Assembly (NCBI RefSeq): GCF_900168005.1
Contig: NZ_FUYP01000004.1
Location: 62,001-126,000, forward strand
DNA length: 64,000 nucleotides
DNA from: Sphingopyxis flava
Lineage (GTDB): Bacteria > Pseudomonadota > Alphaproteobacteria > Sphingomonadales > Sphingomonadaceae
Direction: 5' to 3'
This document shows positions 17,481 to 27,513 of the stretch, one piece after another. The notes under the pieces are model-generated. The model saw nothing but the letters and a program-made list of their open reading frames with translations. It searched no databases and was not told where the DNA came from. Each line of letters begins with the position of its first letter. Position 1 is the first letter of the stretch. Position numbers and translations under genes: made by a program.

Positions 17481-18617
17481 ATGTCGAACTCACCGCAGCC
17501 GGTCTTGTCCTCCACCGGACTCTTCACCCCTCAAGAAACCATCTCGAACGAAGAGCTCGTCGCCAGCTTCAACGCTTATGTCGCGCTCCATAACAGCAGG
17601 AATGCGGCCGCGATCGCGGCGGGCGAAATCGCAGCGCTCGCTGAATCGAGCGTCGAATTCATCGAGAAGGCGAGCGGCATCGGCTCGCGCCATGTCGTCG
17701 ACAAGGCGGGCATCCTCGATCCGGACCACATGGCGCCGCGGCTGCCCGAGCGCAGCAACGAGGAACTGTCGATCCTCGCCGAAATCGGCGTGGCCGCGGC
17801 GAAGGATGCGCTTGCCCGGGCTGGCCGCGACGCCAGCGATGTGAACGCGGTGCTGTGCGCGGCCTCGAACATGCAGCGTCCTTATCCAGCCATGGCGGTC
17901 GAAATGCAGCACGCGCTCGGCATCGAAGGATTCGGCTTCGACATGAACATTGCCTGCTCGTCGGCGACCTTCGGCATCCAGACCGCGGCCGATTATATTC
18001 GCGCGGGTCATGCGAAGAGCGTGCTCGTCGTAAACCCCGAAATCTGTTCAGGTCACCTGAACTGGCGCGACCGCGACAGCCATTTCATCTTCGGCGACGT
18101 CGCGACTGCGATCCTGATCGAGGACAAGAGCATTGCTCCAGTGGGGCATTGGGATATCCTCGGGACGCGGCTCAAGACCGCTTTCTCGAACAATATCCGC
18201 AACAATTTTGGTTTCCTGAATCGCACCCATGGCGGCATCGACCAGTCGGACCCTAAGACGGACAAGCTCTTTGTCCAGGAAGGCCGCAAGGTATTCAAGG
18301 AGGTCGTGCCGATGGTTGCGGCAATGATCGTTGAGGAAATGGAGAAGCTGGGGCTCGAGGGTACCGACATGCGCCGCCTGTGGCTGCATCAGGCGAACAC
18401 CAACATGAACCGTCTGATCGCACAACGTGTGCTCGGGCACGAGGCCAGTGCAGACGAAAGCCCCACGGTGCTCGATACCTATGGCAATACATCGAGCGCA
18501 GGGTCGATTATCGCCTTTCATCTCCATCACGCGGATATGACCCCTGGCGATACAGGGCTGATCTGCTCGTTCGGTGCCGGCTATTCGGCCGGGACGGTGT
18601 TCGTGCGCAAGACCTGA
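17481..18617 (+). CDS. Beta-ketoacyl-ACP synthase III-like condensing enzyme
   Basis: 378 residues from ATG 17481 with AGGGG upstream; a start at 17424 would lack a ribosome site. The thiolase-fold active site is complete: Cys in DMNIACSSATFG, His in WLHQANTNMNRLI and Asn in YGNTSSAGS. It is longer than canonical FabH (about 320), with an insertion near residues 35-90, and resembles the stand-alone enzymes that condense medium-chain acyl-CoA with malonyl-ACP (such as PA3286 of Pseudomonas). There is no fatty acid synthesis operon around it, which fits such an accessory role. Confidence 0.85.
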   Translation: MSNSPQPVLSSTGLFTPQETISNEELVASFNAYVALHNSRNAAAIAAGEIAALAESSVEFIEKASGIGSRHVVDKAGILDPDHMAPRLPERSNEELSILAEIGVAAAKDALARAGRDASDVNAVLCAASNMQRPYPAMAVEMQHALGIEGFGFDMNIACSSATFGIQTAADYIRAGHAKSVLVVNPEICSGHLNWRDRDSHFIFGDVATAILIEDKSIAPVGHWDILGTRLKTAFSNNIRNNFGFLNRTHGGIDQSDPKTDKLFVQEGRKVFKEVVPMVAAMIVEEMEKLGLEGTDMRRLWLHQANTNMNRLIAQRVLGHEASADESPTVLDTYGNTSSAGSIIAFHLHHADMTPGDTGLICSFGAGYSAGTVFVRKT

Positions 18618-18620
18618 GCG

Positions 18621-19709
18621 TCAAGGCACGAAGGTCGTGAACAGATAGACCGCGAAAAGCATGAGGTGAATCGTGCCCTGGAGCACCGTGGTGCGGCCAT
18701 TCGCGAGCGTCTGCGACGCGACGATCAAGGACAGGAAGAGCAGCACCGTCGACTTGGCGTCGAGGCCGAGGCTAATCGGCAGATCGATGGCGATCGACAG
18801 AATCGCGACGGCCGGAATCGTGAGCCCGATGGTCGCGAGCGCTGACCCAAGCGCAAGATTGAGACTGGTCTGCAAGCGATCAGCCTTTGCCGCGCGTACC
18901 GCCGCGAGCCCTTCGGGAGCCAGGATCAGCGCCGCGATGAGCACACCGAGGACGGCCGGCGGCGCTCCCCAGTCAGCAAGCAGCGCGCCGATGACGGGAG
19001 AGAGGCTCTTCGCGAGAAGCACAACCGCAACCAAACTCGCAAGCAGAAGCGCGCCCGAGAGTGCGGTTCGCTGGCCACTCGGCGGGGCGGCGTGGGCATC
19101 GGGCTCCCCGTCGCCGTCGGCATCGCCGTCTGGCAGGAAATAATCGCGGTGGCGCACCGTCTGGACGAGCGCGAAGGTGGCATAGAGGATCAACGACACC
19201 GCCGCGACAAAACCGAGCTGCTTCGCCGAATAGAAGGGCCCGGGCACGCTCGACGTGAAATTGGGGAGCACCAACGTCACCACGGTGAGTACTGTCAGCG
19301 TCGCGAGCGCAGCCCCGATGCCAGTACGCTGGAACCGCTGTTCGTGATGGCGGATCGCACCGCTGAGCAGGCAAAGCCCCATCAGAAGGTTGAGGATCAC
19401 CATCACCGCTGCAAACACGGTGTCGCGCGCGAGCGTCTGCGCCTTTTCCGGCTCGGCCTGCATGAGCGTCAGGATCAGCCCGACCTCGATCACGGTGACG
19501 GCGAGCGCGAGGATAAGTGTCCCGAACGGTTCGCCGACCCGGTGCGCGATCACCTCTGCGTGGTGAACCGCCGCGACGACCGAGCCTGCTAGAATGATCG
19601 CAACCAGCCAGGGGTTGAGCGGCATGGCAAAGCTTGCCATCGCGGCGGCAAATCCCAGAACGGGAAAAATATCGTTGGTGCGGTCGGCGAGGCGAAGTTT
19701 CGTCGTCAT
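18621..19709 (-). CDS. ChaA-type calcium/sodium:proton antiporter
   Basis: 362 residues, eleven or so hydrophobic segments, close to E. coli ChaA (366). The two inverted CaCA repeats carry the acidic signatures: VGEPFGTLILALAVTVIEVG near residue 60-80 and ALILAPEGLAAVRAAKADRL near 255-280. Between them is an acidic loop (DGDADGDGEPDAH), an EF-hand-like Ca2+-binding stretch in the cytoplasmic connector. It exchanges cytoplasmic cations for protons. It stands 46 bases downstream of hisF in the same direction, and three bases from the convergent KAS III gene. Confidence 0.9.
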   Translation of the reverse strand: MTTKLRLADRTNDIFPVLGFAAAMASFAMPLNPWLVAIILAGSVVAAVHHAEVIAHRVGEPFGTLILALAVTVIEVGLILTLMQAEPEKAQTLARDTVFAAVMVILNLLMGLCLLSGAIRHHEQRFQRTGIGAALATLTVLTVVTLVLPNFTSSVPGPFYSAKQLGFVAAVSLILYATFALVQTVRHRDYFLPDGDADGDGEPDAHAAPPSGQRTALSGALLLASLVAVVLLAKSLSPVIGALLADWGAPPAVLGVLIAALILAPEGLAAVRAAKADRLQTSLNLALGSALATIGLTIPAVAILSIAIDLPISLGLDAKSTVLLFLSLIVASQTLANGRTTVLQGTIHLMLFAVYLFTTFVP

Positions 19710-19755
19710 GCGCTTCTCTTACAGCCGCCTTCTTCCTTGCTAGCTGTAGCCGGCT

Positions 19756-20520
19756 TTAATGGGCACGGACCGGCAGTCCGGCGGCCGCAAGCCGCGCGTG
19801 TGCCTCGGCGACCGTCGCCTCCCCGAAATGGAAAATGCTGGCCGCGAGCACCGCGCTCGCGCCGCCTTCGATCACTCCGGCGACGAGATGATCGAGATGA
19901 CCGACGCCGCCCGATGCGATGACCGGGACGCTCACCGCATCGGCGATAGTACGCGTGAGCGCAAGGTCATAGCCATCCTTCGTGCCGTCGCGGTCCATGC
20001 TCGTCACGAGCAATTCGCCTGCGCCCAGCGAGGCCAGTCGCACGGCATGATCAAGCGCATCGATCCCCGTTGGCGTGCGGCCGCCGTGGGTGAAGATTTC
20101 CCAGCGTTTCTCCCCCACCCGCCGCGCGTCGATGCTCCCGACCGCGCACTGGCTGCCGAAGCGGTCAGCAATATCGGCGACCAGTTCAGGGCGCGCGACC
20201 GCGGCGCTGTTTACCGCGATCTTGTCGGCACCCGCGAGCAGGAGCGCCCGCGCATCCTCGGCGCTGCGCACGCCGCCGCCTACGGTTAGCGGCATGAAGC
20301 AGACTTCAGCGGTCCGTGCGACCGTCTCGAGCAGAGTCCCGCGTCCCTCGTGGCTGGCCGAAATATCAAGGAAGCAGAGCTCGTCGGCACCCGCAGCATC
20401 ATAGGCACGCGCTGCCTCAACAGGATCCCCGGCATCGCGCAGATCGACGAAATTGACGCCCTTGACGACGCGTCCGTTGGCCACATCAAGGCAGGGAATG
20501 ACGCGAACGCGGACGGTCAT
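19756..20520 (-). CDS. hisF: Imidazole glycerol phosphate synthase, cyclase subunit
   Basis: 254 residues from ATG 20520 (AGGAGG at seven bases). A (beta/alpha)8 barrel with the catalytic aspartates in [19 protein letters not shown] (first strand) and [15 protein letters not shown] (fifth strand); phosphate-binding loops VGGGVRS and [11 protein letters not shown]. With HisH it turns PRFAR and glutamine-derived ammonia into imidazole glycerol phosphate and AICAR. Fourth gene of hisB-hisH-hisA-hisF. Confidence 0.97.
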   Translation of the reverse strand: MTVRVRVIPCLDVANGRVVKGVNFVDLRDAGDPVEAARAYDAAGADELCFLDISASHEGRGTLLETVARTAEVCFMPLTVGGGVRSAEDARALLLAGADKIAVNSAAVARPELVADIADRFGSQCAVGSIDARRVGEKRWEIFTHGGRTPTGIDALDHAVRLASLGAGELLVTSMDRDGTKDGYDLALTRTIADAVSVPVIASGGVGHLDHLVAGVIEGGASAVLAASIFHFGEATVAEAHARLAAAGLPVRAH

Positions 20521-20594
20521 CGGCTGTCCTCCTGCCCGCGCGAAGGCTCCGGGCAACGGCCGTTGGGGGAGCGCGTCATCGTTCCATGTCTCCC

Positions 20595-21350
20595 CTAGGC
20601 CGTCCCGCAAGCCGGGGGTGATCCGGCGATGGCAATCGCTTCGGACAGATCAAGCCTCCCATCATAAAGCGCCCGCCCGGTGATCACGCCCTCGATACCG
20701 TCAGTCACATGGTCGCGCAGAGCATATATATCGGCGATCCCAGCAACCCCGCCGCTCGCGATGACCGGGATATCGACCGCCTGCGCTAGCGCCACCGTCG
20801 CCTCGACGTTGCAGCCCTTGAGCAGCCCGTCGCGACCGACATCGGTAAAAAGCAGCGCTGCCACTCCTGCATCCTCAAAGCGCCGCGCAAGATCCGCAAC
20901 ACGCACGTCGGAGACGTCCGCCCATCCCTCGGTAGCAACCATTCCGTCCCTTGCGTCGACCCCGACAATGATCCGGCCGGGCAGGTCGCGCGCTGCCGCC
21001 TTGACGAAGTCGGGGTCCTTCAATGCCGCAGTGCCGATGATGACCCGCTCGACCCCCAGCGCGAGCCAGCGGTCGACCCCAGCTCGGTCCCGGATGCCGC
21101 CGCCGACCTGCACTTTTCCGGGAAAGGCGGCAAGGATGCTCTCGACCGCGCCGCCGTTCACGCTCGTCCCTGCAAAGGCGCCGTCGAGATCGACGACATG
21201 GAGGTGCGACGCGCCGGCCTGGGCGAAGAGGCGTGCCTGCGCTGCAGGATCGTCGCCATAAACGGTCGTGCGCGCCATATCCCCCTCGGCGAGCCGCACC
21301 ACCTGCCCGCCCTTGAGGTCGATAGCCGGGAAGATGGTCAGGGTCGCCAC
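20595..21350 (-). CDS. hisA: ProFAR isomerase (phosphoribosylformimino-AICAR-phosphate isomerase)
   Basis: 251 residues starting at GTG 21350; the start overlaps the hisH 3' end by 13 bases, which suggests coupled translation. Barrel motifs: [14 protein letters not shown] with the first catalytic Asp, [23 protein letters not shown] with the second Asp, and [12 protein letters not shown]. It isomerises ProFAR to PRFAR, the substrate of HisFH. Confidence 0.97.
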   Translation of the reverse strand: MATLTIFPAIDLKGGQVVRLAEGDMARTTVYGDDPAAQARLFAQAGASHLHVVDLDGAFAGTSVNGGAVESILAAFPGKVQVGGGIRDRAGVDRWLALGVERVIIGTAALKDPDFVKAAARDLPGRIIVGVDARDGMVATEGWADVSDVRVADLARRFEDAGVAALLFTDVGRDGLLKGCNVEATVALAQAVDIPVIASGGVAGIADIYALRDHVTDGIEGVITGRALYDGRLDLSEAIAIAGSPPACGTA

Positions 21351-21946
21351 TTCAGGAACCTTTCGAGCGTCGCGAGGCCATAGGCCTGGCTTTTTTCGGG
21401 GTGAAACTGAACGCCGACGATATTGTCGCGAGCGACCGCTGCCGTGAAAGGCCCGCCATGCTCGCTCGTTGCCGCGACATGCGCTGCGTCGTCGAAATGA
21501 TAACCATGGAGATAATAGGCCTCGCCGCGTGCAATCACCGGATGCGAGAGGGTCGGGAGGACGTCGTTCCAGCCCATGTGCGGGATACGAAGCCCCGGCG
21601 CGGGCGCAAAGGGGCGAACGGTGCCGCCGATCCAGCCGAGGCCCGCGCGCCGCCCATGCTCCTCGCCCGCATCGGCGAGCAACTGCATGCCAACGCAGAT
21701 GCCGAGGAAAGGCGCGCCGTCCCGGCGTACGCGGCGCTCCAGCGCCTCGACAAGGCCGGGAATAGCAGAAAGACCGTTCATGCACGCGGCAAAGGCACCG
21801 ACGCCGGGCAGCACGATCCGCTCGGCCTTTGCAACGGCATCGGGGTCGGCGGTGACAGCAACGGTCTTTGCGCCCGCTGCGACGAGCGCATTGTGCACCG
21901 AGCGCAGATTGCCCGCGCCATAGTCGATCAGGGCGATGGCGCTCAT
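21338..21946 (-). CDS. hisH: Imidazole glycerol phosphate synthase, glutamine amidotransferase subunit
   Basis: 202 residues. Class I glutaminase: nucleophile Cys in [12 protein letters not shown], His and Glu in [13 protein letters not shown], and the first strand [18 protein letters not shown]. It supplies ammonia to HisF through the barrel. Located nine bases after hisB. Confidence 0.97.
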   Translation of the reverse strand: MSAIALIDYGAGNLRSVHNALVAAGAKTVAVTADPDAVAKAERIVLPGVGAFAACMNGLSAIPGLVEALERRVRRDGAPFLGICVGMQLLADAGEEHGRRAGLGWIGGTVRPFAPAPGLRIPHMGWNDVLPTLSHPVIARGEAYYLHGYHFDDAAHVAATSEHGGPFTAAVARDNIVGVQFHPEKSQAYGLATLERFLKWRP

Positions 21947-21955
21947 AGGAAAGTC

Positions 21956-22543
21956 CTAGAGGACCCCCTTGGTCGAGGGGATCGCATCGCCCTTGCGCGG
22001 GTCGATCTCGACCGCCTGGCGCAAGGCGCGCGCCAGCGCCTTGTACATGCTCTCGGCGATATGATGGTTGTTCTCGCCATAGAGGGTTTCGATGTGCAGC
22101 GTTATCCCAGCGGCCTGGGCAAAGCTTGCAAACCAGTGCGGGAAAAGCTCGGTGTCCATTTCGCCGAGGCGAGGCTGCGAAAATCCTGACTTCCAGACGC
22201 AGTGCGGGCGCCCCGAAATGTCGAGCACACAGCGGGTCAGCGTTTCGTCCATCGGCGAATGAGCCTCGCCGTAGCGGGCGATCCCGCGCTTGTCGCCGAG
22301 CGCCTTGGCTATCGCCTCGCCGAGTGCGAGCGCGGAATCTTCGACCGTGTGGTGCTGGTCGATGTGGAGGTCGCCCTTCACCGCCATCGCAATGTCGATC
22401 AGGGAGTGGCGCGATAGCTGCTCGACCATGTGGTCGAGGAAGCCGATGCCGGTGGACACCGAATAATCGCCGCAGCCGTCGAGATTGACGGTGATCGCGA
22501 CATCCGTTTCCTTGGTCGTGCGCTGGACGGTTGCGGTTCGCAT
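21956..22543 (-). CDS. hisB: Imidazoleglycerol-phosphate dehydratase
   Basis: 195 residues from ATG 22543 (an ATG four codons earlier at 22555 is possible). Monofunctional dehydratase with the two manganese-binding motifs [14 protein letters not shown] / [18 protein letters not shown] and the mirrored [18 protein letters not shown]. It dehydrates imidazole glycerol phosphate to imidazole acetol phosphate. First gene of the his cluster, divergent from sspB across 87 bases that should hold both promoters. Confidence 0.97.
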   Translation of the reverse strand: MRTATVQRTTKETDVAITVNLDGCGDYSVSTGIGFLDHMVEQLSRHSLIDIAMAVKGDLHIDQHHTVEDSALALGEAIAKALGDKRGIARYGEAHSPMDETLTRCVLDISGRPHCVWKSGFSQPRLGEMDTELFPHWFASFAQAAGITLHIETLYGENNHHIAESMYKALARALRQAVEIDPRKGDAIPSTKGVL

Positions 22544-22630
22544 GAGACGCCCCATAGCAGCGACTTTTCGCGTTGCAAGGCGACTCTCCCCACTTGACCG
22601 CCGCGCGCGCCGCGTTCATCCCCCACGACC

Positions 22631-23110
22631 ATGAGTGATGAAGTTCGCGACAGTCTGATTCCCTATGACGAAATCGTGCAGGACGCGCTGCGCGCCGTGG
22701 TCGGCCGCGTGCTGCGGCAGATCGAGGGCACCGACAGCCTGCCGGGCGAACATCATTTTTACATCACCTTCAAGACGCAGGCGCCCGGCGTTGCGATCCC
22801 CGGGCATCTGATCGCCAAATTCCCCGACGAGATGACGATCGTCCTTCAGAATCGTTTCTGGGACCTCGCCGTCGAGGACGATCATTTCAGCGTTGGCCTG
22901 TCGTTTAACCAGACGCCCTCAATGCTCACCATCCCCTATGCGGCAATCACCGCTTTCGTCGATCCGTCGGTTGATTTTGGGCTGCAATTCCAGGTCAGCG
23001 ACGACAGCGAGGACCCCGAGCCGCACGACGAGGCTGACAACGACCGCCCCGATGCTTCGGCCGAGGATGGTTCCAACGTCGTGACGGTGGATTTCGGCAA
23101 ACGGAAATAG
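22631..23110 (+). CDS. sspB: SspB ClpXP adaptor, alphaproteobacterial type
   Basis: 159 residues. N-terminal SspB fold ([20 protein letters not shown], then [20 protein letters not shown] and [20 protein letters not shown]), an acidic flexible linker (residues about 122-145), and a C-terminal [10 protein letters not shown] that matches the short ClpX-docking tail. The adaptor brings ssrA-tagged and other substrates to ClpXP. First gene of a run with a small membrane protein and fumC. Confidence 0.93.
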   Translation: MSDEVRDSLIPYDEIVQDALRAVVGRVLRQIEGTDSLPGEHHFYITFKTQAPGVAIPGHLIAKFPDEMTIVLQNRFWDLAVEDDHFSVGLSFNQTPSMLTIPYAAITAFVDPSVDFGLQFQVSDDSEDPEPHDEADNDRPDASAEDGSNVVTVDFGKRK

Positions 23111-23111
23111 C

Positions 23112-23423
23112 GTGGCGGGCCCCCCCTGGCCCCCCAGCCGTTTCTGGCAATATTGGGCGCTCGCCGGGATGGTAGTGCTGACAGCGGCCTTCTGGTGGGG
23201 GGTCGAGGGCTATGCGATCTTTGAAGCCCGCCGGCATGGCCAGATCGCTGAAGGAATATTGCGTTTCACATTGCTTGTCCTGACGCCAGCGCTTGTGTTC
23301 GCCTGGCTTGCCGCGGGCTGGCTAAGGCGGCGGGTGGGCGACGGCGGTTATTGGCAATTGCTCGGCCTGGTCGCGATGATCTGGGCGGGCGCGGTTCTGG
23401 TGACGAGGATGCTGGCCGGATGA
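23112..23423 (+). CDS. Small hypothetical membrane protein
   Basis: 103 residues, GTG start one base after the sspB stop. Three hydrophobic segments: [37 protein letters not shown] and [19 protein letters not shown] know no function. Its end overlaps the fumC start (ATGA), so sspB, this gene and fumC are probably one transcript. Confidence 0.75.
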   Translation: MAGPPWPPSRFWQYWALAGMVVLTAAFWWGVEGYAIFEARRHGQIAEGILRFTLLVLTPALVFAWLAAGWLRRRVGDGGYWQLLGLVAMIWAGAVLVTRMLAG

Positions 23424-24838
23424 GCGAGACACGAATCGAAAGCGACAGCCTCGGAGAAATCGCGGTCCCGGGCGGCGCCTATTGGGGCGCCCAGACCCAG
23501 CGGTCGATCGAGAATTTCCCTTTCGGCGCGCGCGAGCGAATGCCCATCGAGATCGTCCACGCGCTCGCGCTCGTGAAGCAGGCCGCGGCGCGGATCAACC
23601 GCCGCCACGGGCTTCCCGCCGAAAAGGCCGATGCAATCGAAGCGGCGGCGACAGACGTCGTGATGGGCAAGCTCGACGACCAATTCCCTCTCGTCATCTG
23701 GCAGACAGGGAGCGGCACCCAGAGCAATATGAACGTCAATGAGGTGATCGCGGGCCGCGCAAACGAGATATTGACCGGCCAGCGCGGCGGAAAATCGCCG
23801 ATCCATCCCAATGACGATGTCAATCGCGGCCAGTCATCGAACGACAGCTTTCCGACCGCCCTGCACATCGCCGCATCGCTTGCAGCAACGCAGCGCCTGT
23901 TTCCTGCCCAAGACCGCCTGCAAGGGGCGCTCGAGGCCAAAGCAGCGGATTGGGCCGGCATCGTCAAGATCGGCCGCACCCATTTGCAGGACGCCACGCC
24001 TTTGACGCTGGGGCAGGAATTTTCAGCTTATGCAAATCAGCTCTACCGCGCTCGGCAGCGCATCGAGCCCGCGATCACCCACGGCACCAACCGTCTTGCG
24101 CAGGGTGGGACGGCGGTCGGCACCGGACTGAATTCGCCCGCTGGCTTCGCGGACGAATTCTGCGCGGCCTTGAGAGAAATCACCGGTCATCCATTCCTGC
24201 CCGCCGAGAATATGTTCGAGGCGCTCGCATCGAATGATCCGCTCGTTCATCTGTCGGGAACGCTGAACACGCTCGCGGCGGCTCTCACCAAGATCGCGAA
24301 CGACATCCGCCTGCTCGGATCGGGACCTCGCGCGGGGCTTGGCGAGCTCGACCTGCCAGCCAACGAGCCGGGCAGCTCGATCATGCCGGGCAAGGTGAAC
24401 CCGACCCAGTGCGAGATGCTCACGATGGTCGCGGCGCAAGTGATCGGCAATCATCAGGCGGTAACCGTTGGCGGGATGCAGGGCCATCTCGAGCTTAATG
24501 TGTTCAAGCCGCTGATCGGCGCCAACGTGCTCCGCTCGATCGATCTGCTTGCAACCGCCATGGAGGGCTTTGCCGAGCGCTGCGTCGAGGGCATCGAGCC
24601 GAATCGCGCGCGCATTGCCGAACTCGTCGACCGCTCGCTGATGCTGGTGACGGCGCTCGCCCCGGAAATCGGCTATGACAAGGCGGCAAAAATCGCGAAG
24701 CAGGCGCACGAGCGCGGCACGACGCTGCGCGAGGCCGCGCTCGACCTTGGCTATGTCGACGTCGCGACCTTCGACCGCATTGTTGACCCGCGAAGAATGT
24801 TGGGGCCGGAACCCGAAGGCTCTGCCGGGAATATATAG
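23420..24838 (+). CDS. fumC: Fumarate hydratase, class II
   Basis: 472 residues from the ATG at 23420, which overlaps the previous stop codon; a start at 23351 is in a different reading of the small membrane gene and is rejected. The fumarase/aspartase superfamily signature [15 protein letters not shown] contains the mobile active-site serine loop; [14 protein letters not shown] and [17 protein letters not shown] complete the active site. It interconverts fumarate and malate in the citric acid cycle and is oxygen-stable. Confidence 0.97.
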   Translation: MSETRIESDSLGEIAVPGGAYWGAQTQRSIENFPFGARERMPIEIVHALALVKQAAARINRRHGLPAEKADAIEAAATDVVMGKLDDQFPLVIWQTGSGTQSNMNVNEVIAGRANEILTGQRGGKSPIHPNDDVNRGQSSNDSFPTALHIAASLAATQRLFPAQDRLQGALEAKAADWAGIVKIGRTHLQDATPLTLGQEFSAYANQLYRARQRIEPAITHGTNRLAQGGTAVGTGLNSPAGFADEFCAALREITGHPFLPAENMFEALASNDPLVHLSGTLNTLAAALTKIANDIRLLGSGPRAGLGELDLPANEPGSSIMPGKVNPTQCEMLTMVAAQVIGNHQAVTVGGMQGHLELNVFKPLIGANVLRSIDLLATAMEGFAERCVEGIEPNRARIAELVDRSLMLVTALAPEIGYDKAAKIAKQAHERGTTLREAALDLGYVDVATFDRIVDPRRMLGPEPEGSAGNI

Positions 24839-24855
24839 GGGGAAGGAGATTCAGG

Positions 24856-25221
24856 ATGATGGGACGGATCATCGGCGGTGTGCTTGGTAGCGCGATCGGG
24901 CGCACTAAGAATAACCACCCTGTTGCCGGAGCCGTGATTGGCGCAGGCACGCTGTTCGCGGCACGGCGCCTTTTCCCGCAGCGCTACGCCGTGCTCGCGG
25001 CGACGGCCGCCGCCGCCTATCTTACGAAGAAATGGGCCGAACGCGCCGAAGCGCGCAAGAATGCAGAAGCCGCGCATGCGGCCGACGAGGCACTTGCCCG
25101 CGAAGGGGTCGTCGACAGCTATGCCGGGACGGACGCTGCTACCGATGGAGAAAGCATGGGTGACGCCTTGCCGCCCGCGATTCCCGTTGAAACGAACGGC
25201 AAACGCCCTTCGGTCCATTAG
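24856..25221 (+). CDS. Hypothetical glycine-zipper protein
   Basis: 121 residues with a strong ribosome site (GGAAGGAGAT). The first 60 residues carry glycine/alanine-spaced hydrophobic segments (GRIIGGVLGSAIGR, HPVAGAVIGAGTLFAARR, AVLAATAAAAYLTKKW), followed by a charged alanine-rich helix and a loose tail. It is probably membrane-associated. I know no function. It follows fumC by 17 bases and may share its transcript. Confidence 0.7.
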   Translation: MMGRIIGGVLGSAIGRTKNNHPVAGAVIGAGTLFAARRLFPQRYAVLAATAAAAYLTKKWAERAEARKNAEAAHAADEALAREGVVDSYAGTDAATDGESMGDALPPAIPVETNGKRPSVH

Positions 25222-25661
25222 TCGAGAGCGGAGGGCGGCTCGGATCAGGTGAGTGCGCTATATGGGTCGGGGCCTCGATCCGGCCCAAGACAGCTCGCAT
25301 CGCACCCCGTCGTTCGAGCAGCGCGTCTGCGAGCGACGCCGCGTCCTGCGCCGTACGGCCTATCGGTGAGATGCGGGGATCAACGATCGGCTCGCCGCTT
25401 CGTGCGATCCAGTGACGGAAGGGCCTTCAGGCCGCCACCGAAACGCCGGCTTCCACGGCGACATGCGCGTCTTCCTCCCGCTCGCCGCCCGTCACGACGT
25501 CGTCCGCCGAGCCCGTCTCAGCGACGGGAGGCGGCCTACTCACGCGAGAACTCGCCTATGGGCGTATCCCGCAGAGCCGCCCGGATGAGCCTGCATTCGC
25601 AGCGATGCCCCGGTGCCCGCCGTCGACGCGCCAGCCGAGAGCCGCAACGCCGCTGGAGGGA
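25222..25661. other. 440-bp stretch without a recognisable gene
   Basis: GC-rich, between a plus-strand and a minus-strand gene that run towards it. No frame gives a convincing protein. A short minus-strand stretch ending at about 25428 (GSADDVVTGGEREEDAHVAV, then EAGVSVAA and a stop) looks like a natural C-terminus without a body, so a decayed gene is possible. No strong hairpin was seen. Confidence 0.5.
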
Positions 25662-26225
25662 TCAGCCCGCAGCCTGCCACGCCTTCACTGCCTCGATCGG
25701 CGACACCAGCATCAGCACGTTGAGGGTCAGATTGTCTCGAATCGCGAAGAGCGTGAACAGCTCGAAGGCAATCGCGATCCCCGCGGTCGTCCACCAGCGC
25801 ATCCGACTGGCAGCGAGGAAGCCGAGCACCATGAAGGCGGCGTCGCTCACCGAGTTGAGAACCGAATCGCCCAAATAGCCATAGGCCATCGTCACCTCGC
25901 GATAGCGCTCGATGATGATGGGGGAGTTTTCGAGGATTTCCCATACGCCCTCGATCCCGATCGCAAGCGCGAGCGCGTGCCACAGCGGCGCGCGCGGCAG
26001 CAGCCAGCGTGACAGGCCAAAGAAGATGAAACCGTGGATGATGTGGCTGAAGCTGTACCAGTCAGAAATCTGCTGGCTGTTCTGATTCGACTGCACGACG
26101 CCATGCCAAAGGCTGACGGTTCCGCAAGGACAGGTCAAGGGTCGCCCCATCAGCGTCAGCATCGCCCCGAGCAAGGCTAGAAGACCCGCCGCTATCAGCC
26201 ATCCTCTCTGGGTCATTCCTGGCAT
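25662..26225 (-). CDS. DUF2585 (UPF0314) family membrane protein
   Basis: 187 residues from ATG 26225 (AAGGGG five bases upstream). Typical pattern: an N-terminal helix, the conserved CPCGTVSLWHGVVQSNQNSQ, then WYSFSHIIHGFIFFGLSRWL and EGVWEILENSPIIIERYRE, and more membrane helices. The family is conserved in alphaproteobacteria and has no assigned function. Divergent from gmk across 50 bases. Confidence 0.88.
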   Translation of the reverse strand: MPGMTQRGWLIAAGLLALLGAMLTLMGRPLTCPCGTVSLWHGVVQSNQNSQQISDWYSFSHIIHGFIFFGLSRWLLPRAPLWHALALAIGIEGVWEILENSPIIIERYREVTMAYGYLGDSVLNSVSDAAFMVLGFLAASRMRWWTTAGIAIAFELFTLFAIRDNLTLNVLMLVSPIEAVKAWQAAG

Positions 26226-26275
26226 CGCGACCCCTTCCCGCTTGACCGTTGCCCTCGCTCGCGCAATTAGCCCGC

Positions 26276-26938
26276 ATGGCTGATAGCGTCCACCTCAACC
26301 GCCGAGGCGTGTTGTTCGTCCTTTCCTCGCCCTCGGGTGCGGGCAAGACCACCATCTCGAAGATGATGCTGCAACAGGACCCTGACATCGCCCTGTCGAT
26401 CTCGGCGACGACGCGGCCGCCGCGGCCCGGAGAACAGAATGGGGTCGACTATCATTTCGTCGATGTCGACACCTTCAAGCAGATGGCAGCCGACGGCGAA
26501 TTCCTCGAATGGGCGCACGTCTTCGGCCACCGCTATGGCACGCCGCGCGCGCGGGTTGAGGAATTGCTCAATGCGGGCAAGGACGTATTGTTCGACATTG
26601 ACTGGCAGGGGGCGCAGCAACTTTACCAGGAGGCTGGGCCCGACGTCGTCCGCGTCTTCGTGCTGCCCCCGACGATGGACGAACTCGAGCGCCGGCTGCG
26701 GGCACGCAATACCGACAGCGACGAGGTGATCGCGTCACGCATGGCGCGCGCTGCAAATGAGATCAGCCACTGGGACGGCTATGACTATGTGCTGATCAAC
26801 GACAATGTCGACGACTGCTACGGCGAAGTGAAGGCGATCTTGCGCGCTGAACGGCTGAAGCGCCGCCGCCAGATCGGTCTGATCGGCTTCGCGCGCGACC
26901 TCATCCGCTCAGTGCCTGAGGCTGACACGACGATCTAG
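26276..26938 (+). CDS. gmk: Guanylate kinase
   Basis: 220 residues from ATG 26276. P-loop FVLSSPSGAGKTTISK; the GMP-binding signature SISATTRPPRPGEQNGVDYHF; DIDWQGAQQL as the Walker B region. It phosphorylates GMP to GDP in the cytoplasm. A longer in-frame start at 26249 has no ribosome site. Confidence 0.97.
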   Translation: MADSVHLNRRGVLFVLSSPSGAGKTTISKMMLQQDPDIALSISATTRPPRPGEQNGVDYHFVDVDTFKQMAADGEFLEWAHVFGHRYGTPRARVEELLNAGKDVLFDIDWQGAQQLYQEAGPDVVRVFVLPPTMDELERRLRARNTDSDEVIASRMARAANEISHWDGYDYVLINDNVDDCYGEVKAILRAERLKRRRQIGLIGFARDLIRSVPEADTTI

Positions 26939-27074
26939 GCGATCGCATGTTCCTCCGAGCGGACAGAAACCCGGTCAATCCGTCACACCCGACCTGCTTC
27001 AGCCTGATATCGAAACAGGATCAAGATCCATAAAGCGGGATTTCAGAGGCAGCCCGGAATGAAATGGGGGTTCG

Positions 27075-27512
27075 TCAGGCCGGCTGCGCCAGATTGGCCT
27101 CGAGCTCCGCTACCACTTCGGCGCGCAGTGGTCTTGCCTCCCCATCGGTGCGGCATACGACCACCGTGTCGCAGGTCGCAATCGCGCGGCCGTTCTGGAA
27201 CATCGCCTGGACGATCGTCCAGCTCGACGTGCCGATCCGGCCGATACCCGTGGAAATCTCGACAGGGTCGGGGAAATTGCCCTCGGCGAGATAGTTGATC
27301 TCGACCGCTGCGACCATCGTCCGCTCGTTGGCCGCCCGTTCGGCAATCGGACGCACATGGCGGTTCATCATGACGCGGCCGCTTTCGAACAGCGCTGCAA
27401 AGGCCACATTGTTGAGGTGGCCATTGACATCCATGTCCTGAAAGCGGGTCTGCAACTCCAGGTGGACAGGGTAGCTGGCGGCGTCGAGCCGCCAGCTTTC
27501 CGGTTTGGCCAT
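27075..27512 (-). CDS. Acyl-CoA thioesterase, hotdog fold (4HBT family)
   Basis: 145 residues from ATG 27512, placed one base after the stop of the upstream dehydrogenase gene. The hotdog-fold catalytic region is QTRFQDMDVNGHLNNVAFAALFE, with the Asp typical of 4-hydroxybenzoyl-CoA-type thioesterases (FQDMD...GH). It hydrolyses acyl-CoA thioesters. Last gene of the beta-oxidation-like cluster, where it could release CoA from dead-end acyl-CoAs. Confidence 0.87.
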   Translation of the reverse strand: MAKPESWRLDAASYPVHLELQTRFQDMDVNGHLNNVAFAALFESGRVMMNRHVRPIAERAANERTMVAAVEINYLAEGNFPDPVEISTGIGRIGTSSWTIVQAMFQNGRAIATCDTVVVCRTDGEARPLRAEVVAELEANLAQPA

Positions 27513-27513
27513 A

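Noticed and set aside
25249-25878. 209-codon plus-strand open frame
   Set aside because: Arg/Pro/Ala-rich low-information translation, overlapping the DUF2585 gene on the other strand.
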